64,000 bases of DNA, taken from contig FJUW01000011.1 in NCBI GenBank assembly GCA_900074885.1, forward strand, positions 682,001 through 746,000, read 5' to 3'. The first letter of the stretch is position 1, and each line of letters begins with the position of its first letter. The stretch is from Rhynchosporium graminicola (lineage: Eukaryota > Ascomycota > Leotiomycetes > Helotiales > Ploettnerulaceae). The notes beneath the pieces are model-generated. The model was not told the origin of the DNA and did no database searches. It saw nothing but the letters and a program-made list of their open reading frames with translations. Both the position numbers and the translations under genes were made by a program. Shown piece by piece: positions 47,483 through 59,442 of the stretch.

Positions 47483-48558
47483 TCTAGAAAGCTGTTTGAT
47501 TATTATTAATAATATTAATTTCTAATTAATAATTAGTAATATATAGTATTTATAATTAAGCTTTATAATATAGATTATTAATATAGATTACTAATTAAAT
47601 ATCAAAGAGAGTACTAGATTCTACTAGAATCTTCGATTACTAAGCTACTGATCTTTGCCGAGGTACTCTATAGCGTAGTTTCTAGCTAATCAGGCGACTT
47701 CGGCCTACGGAATTAGATTCTTCCGAGAGTCTTAGCATTAATCTGAGTAGTAATCAATTAATCAGATTAATCTAATCTGATTAATCTACTAATTTACTAC
47801 TCAATTCTAATCTAGATTAATTGATTAGATTAGATTAATATTCTGAATAGTTGAATAATTTTTGAACACGCTAGGTAAGACCATAAGTTACTCTGTAAGC
47901 TCAAGATGGCAGACTATTTCAACATCGTTGCACCACGCTTTCCTGTTGCTAAGAAGCTAGCTAAGGAAATTGGCATAGCTTCCCGCTGCTTAATGGCCGA
48001 GTAGGTTGATCCAAAAGATGCTTTGTAAATGTCAATCACGACTCCGAGCCGCGCTGACCGCGATACTAGTTACCCAATTCGACGTCTCGTGCTCACAGGA
48101 AGAGATACTGACGCGAACATATACGCATTGGTTGGCATGGCTGAGAAGATGTGGCTAGAGATATGCATCGATTGACTCGCCTCGAGATCCTCATCGAAGC
48201 AGAACCTGGATCGGTTCTCCATAACTCAGCCAAGGTTAATGGGATGGAGATCGGCTGTCCTCATCGTTCTCCCGGAGCAGCAATGGACGAGGTAGCCAGC
48301 ACCATATTGAAGACCAAAGAAATCCAGGACGTAATTAAGCGGGATATGGGTCCGCACGGCGTACTTGGAACAGTACATATGAGCATTGCGTCAGGAATAC
48401 TGCCCACATTCACCAATAAGTTTGGCGAAACCAAGGTGACGCCAGAGATGTTGCGTGAGTGTTCGAAACACTACCTTCTCGCGTGTGCTACAGTCAATAA
48501 AGGCGAGACAGACGAAAAGGATTTTGACCAGATGGGTAGCGATAGCCATGACGATTGA

Positions 48559-51500
48559 CCTCCATGTCTCCGACATATGACCTGGTGGAACTTTTGAGCA
48601 TGGTAGGTGGTGGGATCGGTGTTTCTCAGGATTACAATGATCCAGGCTCCCGTATGTATTCAAGGTCGAAAGATTTGCTGTGTATATCTGGTTGAGGTGG
48701 ATAGCTCATGAGCTTTTTTGCTATCCTCTTCACTTGTTGTTGCTCAAGTCAATCAAATAAATCTGGCAGTCTGATACATTCCTTACGATGTGAGTCTTTC
48801 TTTCATTTACGATAATTTGCATGAGCATACGCTGTGGTCACTGCAGCCGAGTTTGATGATCACGTATACCTCTCAATTAGTGACGAACGATCGACAATAG
48901 TCTAGAACCGCAGACACAAATGAGCTGTGATTTTTTTCATATTGCACTGAGTATTTGATCACATGAGAATGTTTTCCATATGAATTTATAAGGTTATTTT
49001 TTTCGTATTTGCCATGCCATTTGCTCTAAAACCATGACTTCGAATGACTGTTGTTTCCGATTACTCTTATATTCTCACATCGACCTTGAGAGCTGCATGA
49101 TTGTAAAAGAAAGAGATTAACGAAGCTTGTGAAGATGATCTGGTTGGACACTGGTGGTAAATTGCGCAAGTAGCAACACGATATGGAAGAGCTTCTACAG
49201 ATTGTGCAAAAAAAAGGTTGTGAGGCTTAATCGTGAAAGGTACGTCACATAGCAGGAGGATGACTTGGGGCAGGCTGTTTGAAAGATTGTGCTGAGGAGT
49301 CCCTGTCAGCTGGACAGCTCATACGCTGGCGGTGCAGTAGGGGGACAGAATATATAAGTATCGGAAGGATGTCTGGCTTCACAGACTTTCTCTCTTCATA
49401 TAGACTGGTCTTTCCTAAGACGGCCATCTTCTTGCTCTCTGAGCATCATACTTCAAGATGGCACACCAATGGTATTCCAAGTGTAAGACCGAAGCGCACA
49501 AACTCAAGTCATGTAGAGAGAAGTAGCTGTCTCATGAAGAGCAAGAGTTCGATCGGTGTGGAGGGGATCATGATACTGGTCTGGCTAAGGTGCGCAAGCC
49601 GCCAGCGAATATCTAGATCTGTGGAATTTGTGAACACGAGGGACATCACAGCAAAAATCGAAGTCACCTCAAAAATGGCTACAACGACGTTCGTCTAAGA
49701 CAATGGATCAAGGTAAATTTTTACGCCTTCATGAAGAGTAACACTAATGTAAAGGACACGTTCATCAAGGACTAATACCAGATTTTATCGCTAATCATTT
49801 CATTGCCAGTCATAGAAGGCCCACCTGCACTATATTCAGATCCTACCGAACTGCTTTCGACTCTGCCAATCGTGGTTTTCGACTACACTGCCCCAGATTC
49901 TCCCTCTGAATAAAATGAAAAACTTCCTTGGGCCAGAGAGGTCTACGATACAGTCCCTTTTTTGAAACAACCAACTCGTAATGTCCAGGTCGAGACCACA
50001 CTTCTTCAAAGTCAGGTTTATCACCAAGATCATGTTTCGAAAGAATCAAATCAAGCTTGGATTACTCAACGGCAGAGAGGTCATGAAAGTGAAAGTGAAG
50101 AAGGCACTAGCTTTCAAGCTTCTGACAGTCCAACATCCCCCAGCAGCCACAACTAAGTGGGAGTCAGCCTCCTCAACCTACATCATTTCGACTGCACCGC
50201 TGTACCCTGAGCTGGGAGACCACAAATCTATGAGTGCTTCCTCGCCCACATTTTTGAAGGTGCCTCATCATGTCTTGCCAATCCCAGAAAAGCAGCCTGA
50301 TATCATGGAAACGCTCATACACTACCAGGGAGCATCTGACAAGGATTTTCTCATGACTTTTGTGATGAACAATGGGAAAATGTAAGATGCCAGGAAACTT
50401 GGCCAACTACCACCTCGATAAAGATATCAGAACTCTCAACATGGTTTCCTGGAAGAACATCAATCACCCATGATTCTTTGGTGGAGGTATCGTTGGAAAG
50501 AAGTTCGAGCCCATCGAACCCGACGTCGCCCTGGCTACACGAAAAGCTTCATCTGTTGAGACGAGAAAGAGAAAAGCTTGGCAAAGTACACAAGCAGCAA
50601 GATCCACACACGATCCGGATTCTAAGAAATAAATCACCAGAGGTCATAGGTAAGACAGAAATGCAAGTATCGAAGCTATGCGAGCGTGCGTGAGTACCAC
50701 AGATCTAGCGACGTGAACAGCGGATCAAACTACATCAGGACTGATCATGGACGTGGGCGCCTGACAGAAGTGCGCCCGTGAGAGTTTGTTGCATTTGGGG
50801 TGGACTGAGGATGTAGCGTGAGAATGTGGAGTACATCAGAAAGAAAGGCATGACAAGGAGTAGAGTCTGGATCATGAAATTCGTCGCTGGGTACGGCGTC
50901 ACAGGAGAGGATTAATGGAGAGTATTTGCGTCGAGGACAAGTCGAGAGACTTTCGTCCCCCGCTTATACTCTATCATTCGAGTACAATTGATCATCGAAG
51001 ATTCAAGCACTGCTAGTAGTTGTCGGAATTCGTCCTGGAGAGGCCAACTCTCCCTAGATAGTACGTATTGATAAGATCATAATAATCCAAACAAGGGATT
51101 GAATCTTGTAAGATCTTTCGATTGATAATCCGTTGAATATAGCTCATTAGTTATAATTACACTTGGAGTTTCATACAAGAAGATTTAAAGAGTCGTTTAA
51201 ATGTCTATTCGTTGCGAGGAAGGAAATCAGTCAAGAGTTTAGGTAGTCAAGGCAACGTCATCTAATCACATTTATAGAACAATTGGATCATTTTCAAGCA
51301 GAAGATCGCTTTTCAATCCGTAACTCTAAAGACGTTCTCATGAGAAGTATTTCTGGGGTTTTATGATCGTAGATGTGTTGTTGCAAACTGTCGAAGAGAC
51401 CGCGCTCGTTTGGGTAAGTCCTCGCCTCATTTCGTGACCTGCACGATGAGCTCTCGGAGTACTCGTGGCACTATGGATATCGCCGATCCGAGATCCACCC

Positions 51501-52687
51501 GTGGATCTCTCGTAAGTTCCATCCGCTATTCTAGCCGTCTTGGCTTGCTTTCGCTCTGTCTCCTCGCTTACTGTAGCGAGTCCGCCAAGCGATTATCTGT
51601 TGTCCTTGAGATATCTGTCTCCGAAGTGTGATGTTGCACGACCGAGGAATACACGAGACGCGATACCATAGTGATGGCGAGGATGGGTCAAAAGTACGAT
51701 TCTGAGTCTGAGTCTGAATCTTCGTTTTCGGTCTTGCGGTTGCTTAGAGATAGTTGATGAATCATCGAAAGGGGGACGACGACGACGACGAAGTGGCGGG
51801 CGGTGTTGATGCGTAAGCAATCACAATCAGCTTATGCCAAGGGTCTCGGTATTTTCTTGAGTGCCTTGACGATTGCGGACGATGGGAGGATGAGTCGGGT
51901 GAAAATGGATTGTATGGAGAAGAGGAAGTGAAGATTGGGCATAGTACGTACTTAATTGTTGCTTTATCCGACTTCTCATTGAAGGAGATAGAAAGGATAG
52001 CTTCATTGAAAACCCGTATTCGGACGGAAAAAATGGTATCTCTAGCAAATCTAGCCCTGACCACCCAGAATCCGAACATCTAGAAAAATCAGCAAAATCT
52101 CACATCAACAACCCAAAACATGATCCTCAATCGCCATCATTCTCCTTTTAAAAAAATTTATACTTTCATATAAGCCATAAACCTTCTCCCTCAAAAAGCC
52201 CCCGACATTCTTAATTCCGAGCCTTCGCTCTATCACATCACATCACTTCACTCACTCACTCATTCTACCAAAAGCCAAGTCCCCATTCCAAGACTCTTGG
52301 CTGCATACAATCCCAACACCTCCCCCAGCCTCCCAGCGTTACGCACCCACGCCAGCCCTTCGCCTCGCGCCCAGCAGAGCGCGCAACCATACAGAGCGAG
52401 GCGGTTCTCGAAATCCTTGGAGGGGCATTCTCTGACGACATTTTTTTCTTGATCCCGGGGTATTTCCAGCGACTTGGGTTAGGCCGGGCTGGGCTGGGCT
52501 GAGTGAGAAGTGATGCTGTGCTGTGCCGGGAAGTGACCTGACTTGGCGGGAGGCGTCCCTTCTTCTCGTCATTCCTAGATGGATAAAGAGATCGTGGACC
52601 CCCGGATCTGGTTGGAGATTGGGTTGAACGGACGTGGGTATTTTCCTTTCTTTTTTTGACAACGTTTTGAGGAATTGATGATTGATT
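48559..52687. other. 4.1-kb spacer with no confident gene
   Basis: Open frames of about 135-140 codons at 49279-49698 and 49981-50385 and a 72-codon frame at 50478-50693 (plus strand) have no recognisable domain. The last two have a Lys/Ser-rich, partly disordered character and could be remnants of one gene broken by stops. A GAGTCT hexamer-like repeat occurs at about 51699-51720. The last 500 bases are pyrimidine-rich on the plus strand, consistent with the promoter of the ADAM gene. Confidence 0.4.
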
Positions 52688-55206
52688 ATGAGGTTTTTTT
52701 CATGCTCGTCGTTTGAGGTTGCCGCTCTCGCTTCTGGTGTTTTGTTCACGGTGGGATGTGTTGGTGAGTTTTTCTTCTTTCTTTTTGGGGCATGGCATGG
52801 TGTAGAGGAATAGGCAGCCCTAGAGCCTGGTGTGTGTTTGTGTGTGCATCGAGAATCTAGTAGACTGATGATATTGGATTTATAGCACGGTCTGAGGCAC
52901 GAGATAGGATCAGTCATGTTTATAACGTCGAGAACCCGATAATCGTCACCCAAAGTCAACAAAGTCATATAGCGCACGACTCCTCCTTCGACCTGATATT
53001 CAATCTCGAAAATGATGCGCCGCGCGTCAAGCTCGTTTTAGAACCGAATCGCAATATCCTTTCCAGTACAGCTTATGTCAACTATTTGGATGGCGATGGG
53101 AATGTACGGCATGCAGAGCCGGTTACCAGGGACGCACATAAAGTCTACAAGGGAAATGCGTGGATTAAAACTGAGGAGGGGGGCGACGATTGGGCAGAAG
53201 CTGGATGGGCGAGAGTTTATGTGAAGCGTGATGGAGAGGCGCCGTTAGTAGAGGGTGCTTTTACTATTGCTGGGGAACAACATCATATTCAATTACGGAG
53301 TACGTATATGCAAACGAAGCGCGATGGAGATTTTCACCCTAAGGACGAAGAAGATGCGGAAAGGATGGTTGTGTATCGAGATCGCGATATGAAGACCAGG
53401 AAGGGAAAGCGGGATACCGAGGAGGGAAGATGTCAGTCTGATCAGTTGGAATTCAACACCGGACCGGAAAACCCCTTGTCGGAAAGAGATGGAATCATGG
53501 GCGTAAGCTGGAACAGCGCATCCTTGGGATCATTGGCTTCTCGACAACTCATTCCTGGTGGAAATTCTGGGTACGGTGATCTGAGGAGTAGTATCGGGTC
53601 GACGGATGGTTGTCCGACATCTCTAAAGATCGCTCTGATCGGTGTCGCGACGGATTGCTCGTACACGGCTTCATTCCCAGATGCCCAAGCAGTACGAGCT
53701 AATATCATCAATATTGTGAATACTGCTTCGGATGTCTATGAGCGGACTTTCAATGTCGCTCTCGGGTTACAGAATCTCACGATTAGTGATGCGCAATGTC
53801 CGGCCTCAGCTGCGGATTCTACGCCGTGGAATGTGGCGTGTACGACGAGTGATGATATCGAAGTGAAGCTTTCCCAGTTCTCAGAGTGGAGAGGCTCGAG
53901 AAGGGATAGCAATGCCTATTGGACCCTCATGAGTGGATGTCGGTCTGGATCTGTGGTTGGGATTGCGTGGTTGGGACAGCTGTGTGTGTCGAATCTGAGA
54001 GGATCAGGACAGCAGTCTGTTACGGGCGCGAATGTGGTTGCTAGGACGTCTAGTGAGTGGCAGGTCTTCGCGTAAGTCATACTTACCCTGTTGGTGAAAC
54101 TTTACTAATGATTCAGACATGAGAGTGCTCATACTTTCGGAGCAGTCCACGATTGCGATGCTAGCTTCTGTGCAGCAGGTGCCACATCTCAATGCTGTCC
54201 CCTCTCGCAATCCGGATGTGACGCTAGTGGCCAATTCCTGATGAACCCAACTTCATCTCGAGACATGTCAGAGTTTTCTCAATGCACAGTCGGCAACATC
54301 TGCTCTATGATGAGAAGCAACGCCGTCCGCACCAGATGTCTAGTCAATAACGTCGATGTCCCAACCATCAGTGGAGCACAATGCGGAAATGGAATCGTAG
54401 AAACTGGCGAGCAATGCGATTGTGGATCTGCAGAAGAGTGCGGCGCAGACTCATGCTGTGACCCAACTACCTGTCGCTATCGAGGAAACGCAGTATGTGA
54501 CGACCCAAACGACGCCTGCTGTAGTAGATGTCAGTTCGCAGCAGCAAATACAGTCTGCCGAGCGAGTAGAGGCCCTTGTGATATACAAGAGGTGTGCTCG
54601 GGTACCACCGGATCTTGTCCAACTGATGCTTTCCAACCGAACGGGGGCTCTTGTGGTGATGCCGCGGATCAATTCTGTGCTGAGGGACAATGCACGAGTC
54701 GGAACTTGCAATGCCAGCAAGTGGTCATCCAGGGCACGAGTGGGAACTATTCCAATTCCTGCGATGACGATCTCTGTAGACTGCGATGCTCTCAAAGCAC
54801 GAACTCGCAGTTCTGTACACAACTCAATCGAAATCTCTTAGACGGAACACCATGTAACGGAGGTTCTTGCAATAGTGGAAGATGTTCCAATGGCAACGAC
54901 CCCGCGACGAATGGTGGTGGTGGTGGTGGTGGAGGAGAAAGTGTTGGCTCATGGGTATCCAGGAACCGAGGCCTAGTCATCGGACTGGCGGCTGGTCTTG
55001 GAAGTTTGGCACTCATCGTCCTCGCTTGCTGTATATGTTCCTGTTGTAGAAAGAGTAAAAAGCGAAAGGCGGCTGCGATGCCACCTCAACGACCGACGAT
55101 GGGACAGCAGCAGGGATGGGGAGGACCACCGCCTCCTGCGTATCCTTCGCCTGCGTATACGACTTTTATGAATAGGAATAATCCACCGTTGGTCAGGTAT
55201 GCGTGA
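52688..55206 (+). CDS. Fungal ADAM: membrane-anchored zinc metalloprotease with disintegrin domain
   Basis: Exons 52688-52763, 52886-54071 and 54117-55206 give 783 residues. Exon 1 encodes a signal sequence (MRFFSCSSFEVAALASGVLF). The 122-nt intron ends TTTATAG, and exon 2 opens with the prodomain (HVYNVENPIIVTQ, FDLIFNLENDAPRVKLVLEPN), then the N-terminal half of the reprolysin-type catalytic domain (LKIALIGVATDCSYTA). The second intron (45 nt) falls one codon before the zinc site, formed in exon 3: HESAHTFGAVHD (His422, Glu423, His426, His432). A Cys-rich disintegrin domain follows (about 507-590, CGNGIVETGEQCDCG), then a Cys-rich region, a Gly run, a transmembrane helix (about 706-731) and a Pro-rich cytosolic tail. 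Members of this family shed surface proteins; fungal substrates are poorly known. All key residues are present. Confidence 0.9.
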
Positions 55207-56713
55207 TGATTCGGTGGGAATGGAGTTCGGAGTTGGGATTTGGCCAAGATGTTGTGAGCATATTAGCATTTAGGTATTTTATTGATGCCATCGAATACTC
55301 GACATCACGTGATCGACCGAGGCGAGACGATTTATGTTCAGTAAAAAGGCTGAACACACGACATGAGACAACTAACGATATTCCGTGCGAAGTGATTCTA
55401 TATCTGTCATGGATCGAAATAGATTGTGGCTGAACTTCGCCCAAACGTCGAGGGTCGCAGAGATGCTACTACCTATAAGCCTGGTTCGTAAAGGCGATGG
55501 CGATGTCTTGCGACTGTAGAAGCTCCCACAGTCGTAGAACGCAAGCGTGATACTACGAAGTGCGTATCCAATGAGCATTGCGAGTCGCGATACTTCTTCC
55601 ATCAAACGCGGCCCAGTCAAGTCGAGCACCGCAATCAAGAAAACGCTGCAAACGTCATCATCCGTAATACTGTACAATAGACAATCAGATAGTGGAGATA
55701 TCAGGCGACTGACTACTTCGTACTTTTTATATAGACTTTAATTGTCTTCAGCCACCTGAATTCGACCGCCCAGTCAGTCAGTCAGTCTTAGCGGACGGCC
55801 CCGCATCTGCCCGCCACCAGCCACCAGCCACCGAAAGAATATGCCGACGGGACGGGACCAGGACCTGGACCAGGACCCCTCCCTCCCTTCTATGGCCCTC
55901 AGGTGAGATGAGAAACAAAACACCGGATCTCCAACCTCCAGGAATATCTACGGTACGGTACACCTAAGTACATGATCGGATCTGACCTTTCAAAGACCCC
56001 TGAGGGTTATGTCACATTTTCCATATACAAGATACATACAATACAGTATAGCTACATCTTCCATTTTGCATTCCGCTGTCTGTTTCATAGAAATTCAAAT
56101 TCCGCCAATCACCAATCACTAGCCACCGACGATTAGCCGGCTGTCCACTGTCCCTGTCCCTGTCCCTGTCACTGTCACTGTCAACTGTCAACTGTCAACT
56201 GTCAGATAAGACTGACGGCCTACAGAGTGCAACAGTACCTAGCGGGCCGCTCTAGGTACATTCCAGGGTCCTACCTCCCTCTAATCCCACGAATACCAGT
56301 ACTCCCCAGCCTTCATCCTATTACTCCGCTTGCTTCACAGCTGGACTCGACTCGACTCGACCCGACCTCACTGTCGCTCCATTTATCTCGAGATCCTCTC
56401 GCCGTCGGTATCTCTACAGTATTCCGGCCATCTTCGAAATTAGAACAATAACCCCATCATCCGATCTTCGTCTGTACCAGGACCATCCAAAGCACGAAGT
56501 TCGTCATTCCTGGGTACCTGCAACACCCTGTGCACCCAGCAACCGATCGATCATCCTTGCACTCTCACCCAAGGTACTGACTGTAATTTACATTATACTT
56601 TCTGGTGCATCAACAACAAATTGGAAGCGTTCTCCCTCGAGTAATAACCCGGTCGACATATCACTAGAAGGGGCGAGACAGTTCGTGCATGGGATCCAGA
56701 CTCCGGTTGAGCC
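55207..56713. other. Intergenic spacer with short tandem repeats
   Basis: No convincing gene on either strand. CTGTCC/CTGTCA-type repeats occur at about 56141-56205 and CGACT repeats near 56345-56362. The region should contain the promoter of the gene at 56714. Confidence 0.45.
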
Positions 56714-58399
56714 ATGCCTCTCCAACTTCCACCATCAACGAGCAGGACGACATCCCTTGCCCCAAACAACATTCCAGCAATATTGTCCAAGCCAAAGCAC
56801 CAACCAGCTACACCAACCAGGAGGAGCACGTCTGCGAGGGATCTTTCTGCGAGTGCGAGTAGGAATTCAAGCAGTGGGCTGGTATGGGCGGAGGATTACT
56901 GCCCTGATATTGGATCTACAAGTCCAGGAGACAAGAACAAGGAGAACTTGCCGTCACCACCTCGCGCAGCCGCGACATCATCATCAAAGATCAACCAGAG
57001 AAGTGTCTTGTCATCGTCTGAGGAGGATTCTTACCAGCCGAAACGATCACCTCAGCGGACATTGACAGCATTACTACCTTTTCGAAGCAACCCTTCGAGC
57101 AGGTCGCCAAGTCCAACGAAGGTGGATACTGAGCAGGGCGATTACATGGCAACATTAACAGGCGACAAAGATGGCATCATCAAAGTCGCAGATAGGCGAT
57201 CAGGTTTAAGTTCTTGGTTCACTGGTTCTTCAGCACCAGTCACTGTTGGAGTACCTATCATGGAGCAAGAATCCACCACCAGCGCTACGCAGTCTCGAGA
57301 CACCAGCCCAGCGAGATTACAAAACATAATGACGGGAATACCCACCACCCCGCGGAAAACGAATACTGGGGGAGGTGGGATGTTCAATTTCTTCTCTCCA
57401 AAATCCCCAGCAAAGACACCGACAATTCAAATTCCAGCCGAACTCAACGATGACGAATTCTTCACTCTCGATGTTCATACCGCACTCTTTCCCTCTGGCT
57501 CTCCAACCGAAAACGACCCTTTCTCCCCGGCTGCATTCAAGAACCTCCTCATGAACGCCGAAGGTCTGCTTTCTAAGCTACAAACTGCATACAAGATCCG
57601 CACATTATCTCTCCACGACTTCTCGGTCGAGAAGGAGGCCATGACTGAGGAGCTGGAGGAAGCCGAGACGAGAGCGCAATGTTTGAAGAGTCAGTTAGAG
57701 GATATGGCGCACCAGATGTCTGTTAAAGACAACATGATCGCTGAGCTCGCTGCGGGATTAGCGACAGAAAAACAGGCCAGGGCCGAAGAGAAGCTGGCAA
57801 GGGAACAATCTATCGCTCTCGTCAAGGCCAGAGCAGAGAGGGATATGAAACGCGGTTCTTCAAACAGCGAAATATCCGTCGGCGAGGATCTCGGCATCTC
57901 CATCTCAGGAAGGAGGAGGAATCGGGCCAGCGATGGCTCGTCAGAGGATAGTGGATCCGAGTACGAAGTTGAATCCGTATTTGACTCTACTTCTGTTTCG
58001 GGGATCGGATCGAGATGTCGGAGCCCAACCTTGACAGTGACGACCACGAGCGGCGCCAGCATCGCAGGAACGGTAGACAGTAGCTGTACGCCTGAGATCA
58101 TGCAAGCTTCCTTCGCGCGAGTGGTTCCCAACCCCGGACTCAATTCTGGTCGTCCGAAGCTCTTGCAGCAAAAGAGCACATTTCAGAAAATCCTAAGTGG
58201 AATAGGCAGTACGTCAGTAGAGGAAGAAGGGACTAGGATGGGTGAAGAGGGATGCAGTAATTGCAGAGGCAGAGATGCCAGTGTGGCTTGGGATACCGTC
58301 GGGTTAATGAGAGCGGAGAATAAGGGATTGAAGGATAGGGTTGGGGAGCTGGAGATTGCTGTTGAGTGCGCTTTGGACGTGTGTAACGGTCTGACGTGA
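56714..58399 (+). CDS. Disordered and coiled-coil protein of unknown function, 561 residues
   Basis: Single-exon frame, ATG in AGCCATGCC context. The first 300 residues are Ser/Pro/Thr-rich and low complexity with SP and TP sites (SPSPTKV, TPRKT), as in phosphoregulated scaffold proteins. A short conserved-looking core, DEFFTLDVHTALFPSG and AFKNLLMNAEGLL (about residues 245-290), leads into a long heptad region (about 310-395: EELEEAETRAQCLKSQLEDM and onward). A second acidic/Ser-rich stretch with a CSNC pair and a short C-terminal coiled coil (LMRAENKGLKDRVGELEIAV) end the protein. No signal peptide or membrane segment. Composition suggests a cytoskeletal or polarity-type scaffold, but that is a guess. 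Confidence 0.75.
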   Translation: MPLQLPPSTSRTTSLAPNNIPAILSKPKHQPATPTRRSTSARDLSASASRNSSSGLVWAEDYCPDIGSTSPGDKNKENLPSPPRAAATSSSKINQRSVLSSSEEDSYQPKRSPQRTLTALLPFRSNPSSRSPSPTKVDTEQGDYMATLTGDKDGIIKVADRRSGLSSWFTGSSAPVTVGVPIMEQESTTSATQSRDTSPARLQNIMTGIPTTPRKTNTGGGGMFNFFSPKSPAKTPTIQIPAELNDDEFFTLDVHTALFPSGSPTENDPFSPAAFKNLLMNAEGLLSKLQTAYKIRTLSLHDFSVEKEAMTEELEEAETRAQCLKSQLEDMAHQMSVKDNMIAELAAGLATEKQARAEEKLAREQSIALVKARAERDMKRGSSNSEISVGEDLGISISGRRRNRASDGSSEDSGSEYEVESVFDSTSVSGIGSRCRSPTLTVTTTSGASIAGTVDSSCTPEIMQASFARVVPNPGLNSGRPKLLQQKSTFQKILSGIGSTSVEEEGTRMGEEGCSNCRGRDASVAWDTVGLMRAENKGLKDRVGELEIAVECALDVCNGLT

Positions 58400-58977
58400 G
58401 CATTTTCGTCGTCTTGGGCACATACAGAGGGCGGTGAAGAGGTCTGGTGCGGATGGGCGTGGAGTTACCTTGATAGGACCCCGTTCTTTTGTTTTGAATT
58501 TGGTGCACTTGGATTGGATGGATTGGATGGATTGGATTGCTCTCCATGAACCGGCAAGACGTAACCGGATTCGGATCGCATTGCAGGGCTTCTCTGGTTT
58601 GGGCATTAGCAATAGCATACACCTTAGCACCTTAGTCTCAGGACCCAAATGAAATGTAAAACATCGCAATAAAACAAAAACATTTAATATGTATTGCTAG
58701 CAATGCACCATCCCAAGCCTCTCTTTCTTCTCTTGCTAGTTGACTGACAGACTGACTGACTGTCTTGTCTGTATTATCATGTCCATCCTATCACCTACCA
58801 TGTCCACTTCATCCTATATGCAGTACATAGCATAAATAAATTATCTCTTCATCGTCACATTCTCGGAGGTCTTTCCTACCAAGTTATATATATACGTTTG
58901 ACATATATATCTAGAGGGAGGGAGATAGATCATAGATAGATATATCACATATAGATATATCACATATAGATGAATAC

Positions 58978-59029
58978 GTACATACATACATACATACATA
59001 CACACATACATACATACATACATACATAC
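58978..59029. repeat. ACAT tetranucleotide microsatellite
   Basis: About 12 units of CATA/ACAT with one ACAC interruption. Confidence 0.9.
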
Positions 59030-59409
59030 CTACCTAAATAACGCTACTAGCTTCCCTCCCCATAGGGAAGATCCACTCCATCCCCCACTCTCTCCCCTCT
59101 TCAGGAACGCAAGCAAGTCTCTTTCAGCTATCGGGATAGGTATTAGTGCAGACGAGTGCCTGTCTATCTATGCAGCTGTGCTTATATGATCTTATATCTG
59201 AGCATATGCATGACTATGATTATGTGCATGAGGAGGTGTAGGTCTTACTTGGGGTGGGGATGGGGGAATAGAAACTTGGGGGNGGGGTGGAGAAGAGGAG
59301 AGGAGAGGAGAGGAAGAAATCCTATGGATAGCCGTTCCTTTCACATCGTATCATGTAATATACCTTACCTACTCTCGGTATTTCGAACTTCATTTCGGAC
59401 TTCATTTGG

Positions 59410-59442
59410 AGTGAGTGGGTGAGTGAGTGAGTGAGTGAGTGA
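59410..59442. repeat. GAGT tetranucleotide microsatellite
   Basis: About 8 units of GTGA/GAGT, with one imperfect unit. Confidence 0.85.

Larger units (their letters stand above)
34717..47873 (-). mobile_element. hAT DNA transposon, host of two nested LTR elements
   Basis: Ends are short inverted repeats beginning TAGCGTGTT, flanked by a perfect 8-bp duplication GGTAAGAC (34709-34716 and 47874-47881), the length typical of hAT. Removing the LTR element at 37820-47482 and one TCTAG leaves about 3.5 kb, normal for an autonomous hAT. The transposase is on the minus strand (about 37695-34955). Both subterminal regions are rich in ATTAGATTAG-type motifs and hairpins. An inner pair of inverted blocks (CTTCGGAAGAA near 34853 and TTCTTCCGAGAG near 47728) extends the end symmetry. 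Confidence 0.88.
34117..48558 (+). pseudogene. MYND zinc-finger protein gene, split by nested transposons
   Basis: The left part, from ATG 34117, is open for 162 codons of unrecognised sequence. TGA at 34603-34605 follows, and the same frame then encodes a complete MYND finger: CHNC, CTSC, YCSKDC, and (across the insertion) DHKLLC. The hAT element sits inside the finger: GGTAAGAC is present at 34709-34716 and 47874-47881. Joining 34716 to 47882 restores the frame, but TAA at 34711-34713 lies in the duplicated target itself. The right part continues (ADYFNIVAPRFPVAKKLAKE) with two further stops (TAG near 48001, TAA near 48026). A one-base frameshift is likely near 48150, followed by an open frame of 135 codons to 48558. 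MYND fingers mediate protein-protein contacts. The four stops are all explicable as C-to-T changes at Arg or Gln codons. Confidence 0.82.

Noticed and set aside
52339..52977. 212-codon open frame on the minus strand
   Set aside because: It overlaps the first exon, intron and exon 2 start of the ADAM gene, is rich in Arg/Pro/Ser low-complexity sequence and shows no domain; best explained as an antisense shadow.
57691..58179. 162-codon minus-strand frame
   Set aside because: Antisense to the 561-residue plus-strand gene; Ser/Leu-rich, no domain.
58841..59023. Minus-strand frame with MYVC repeats
   Set aside because: Translation of the ACAT microsatellite.
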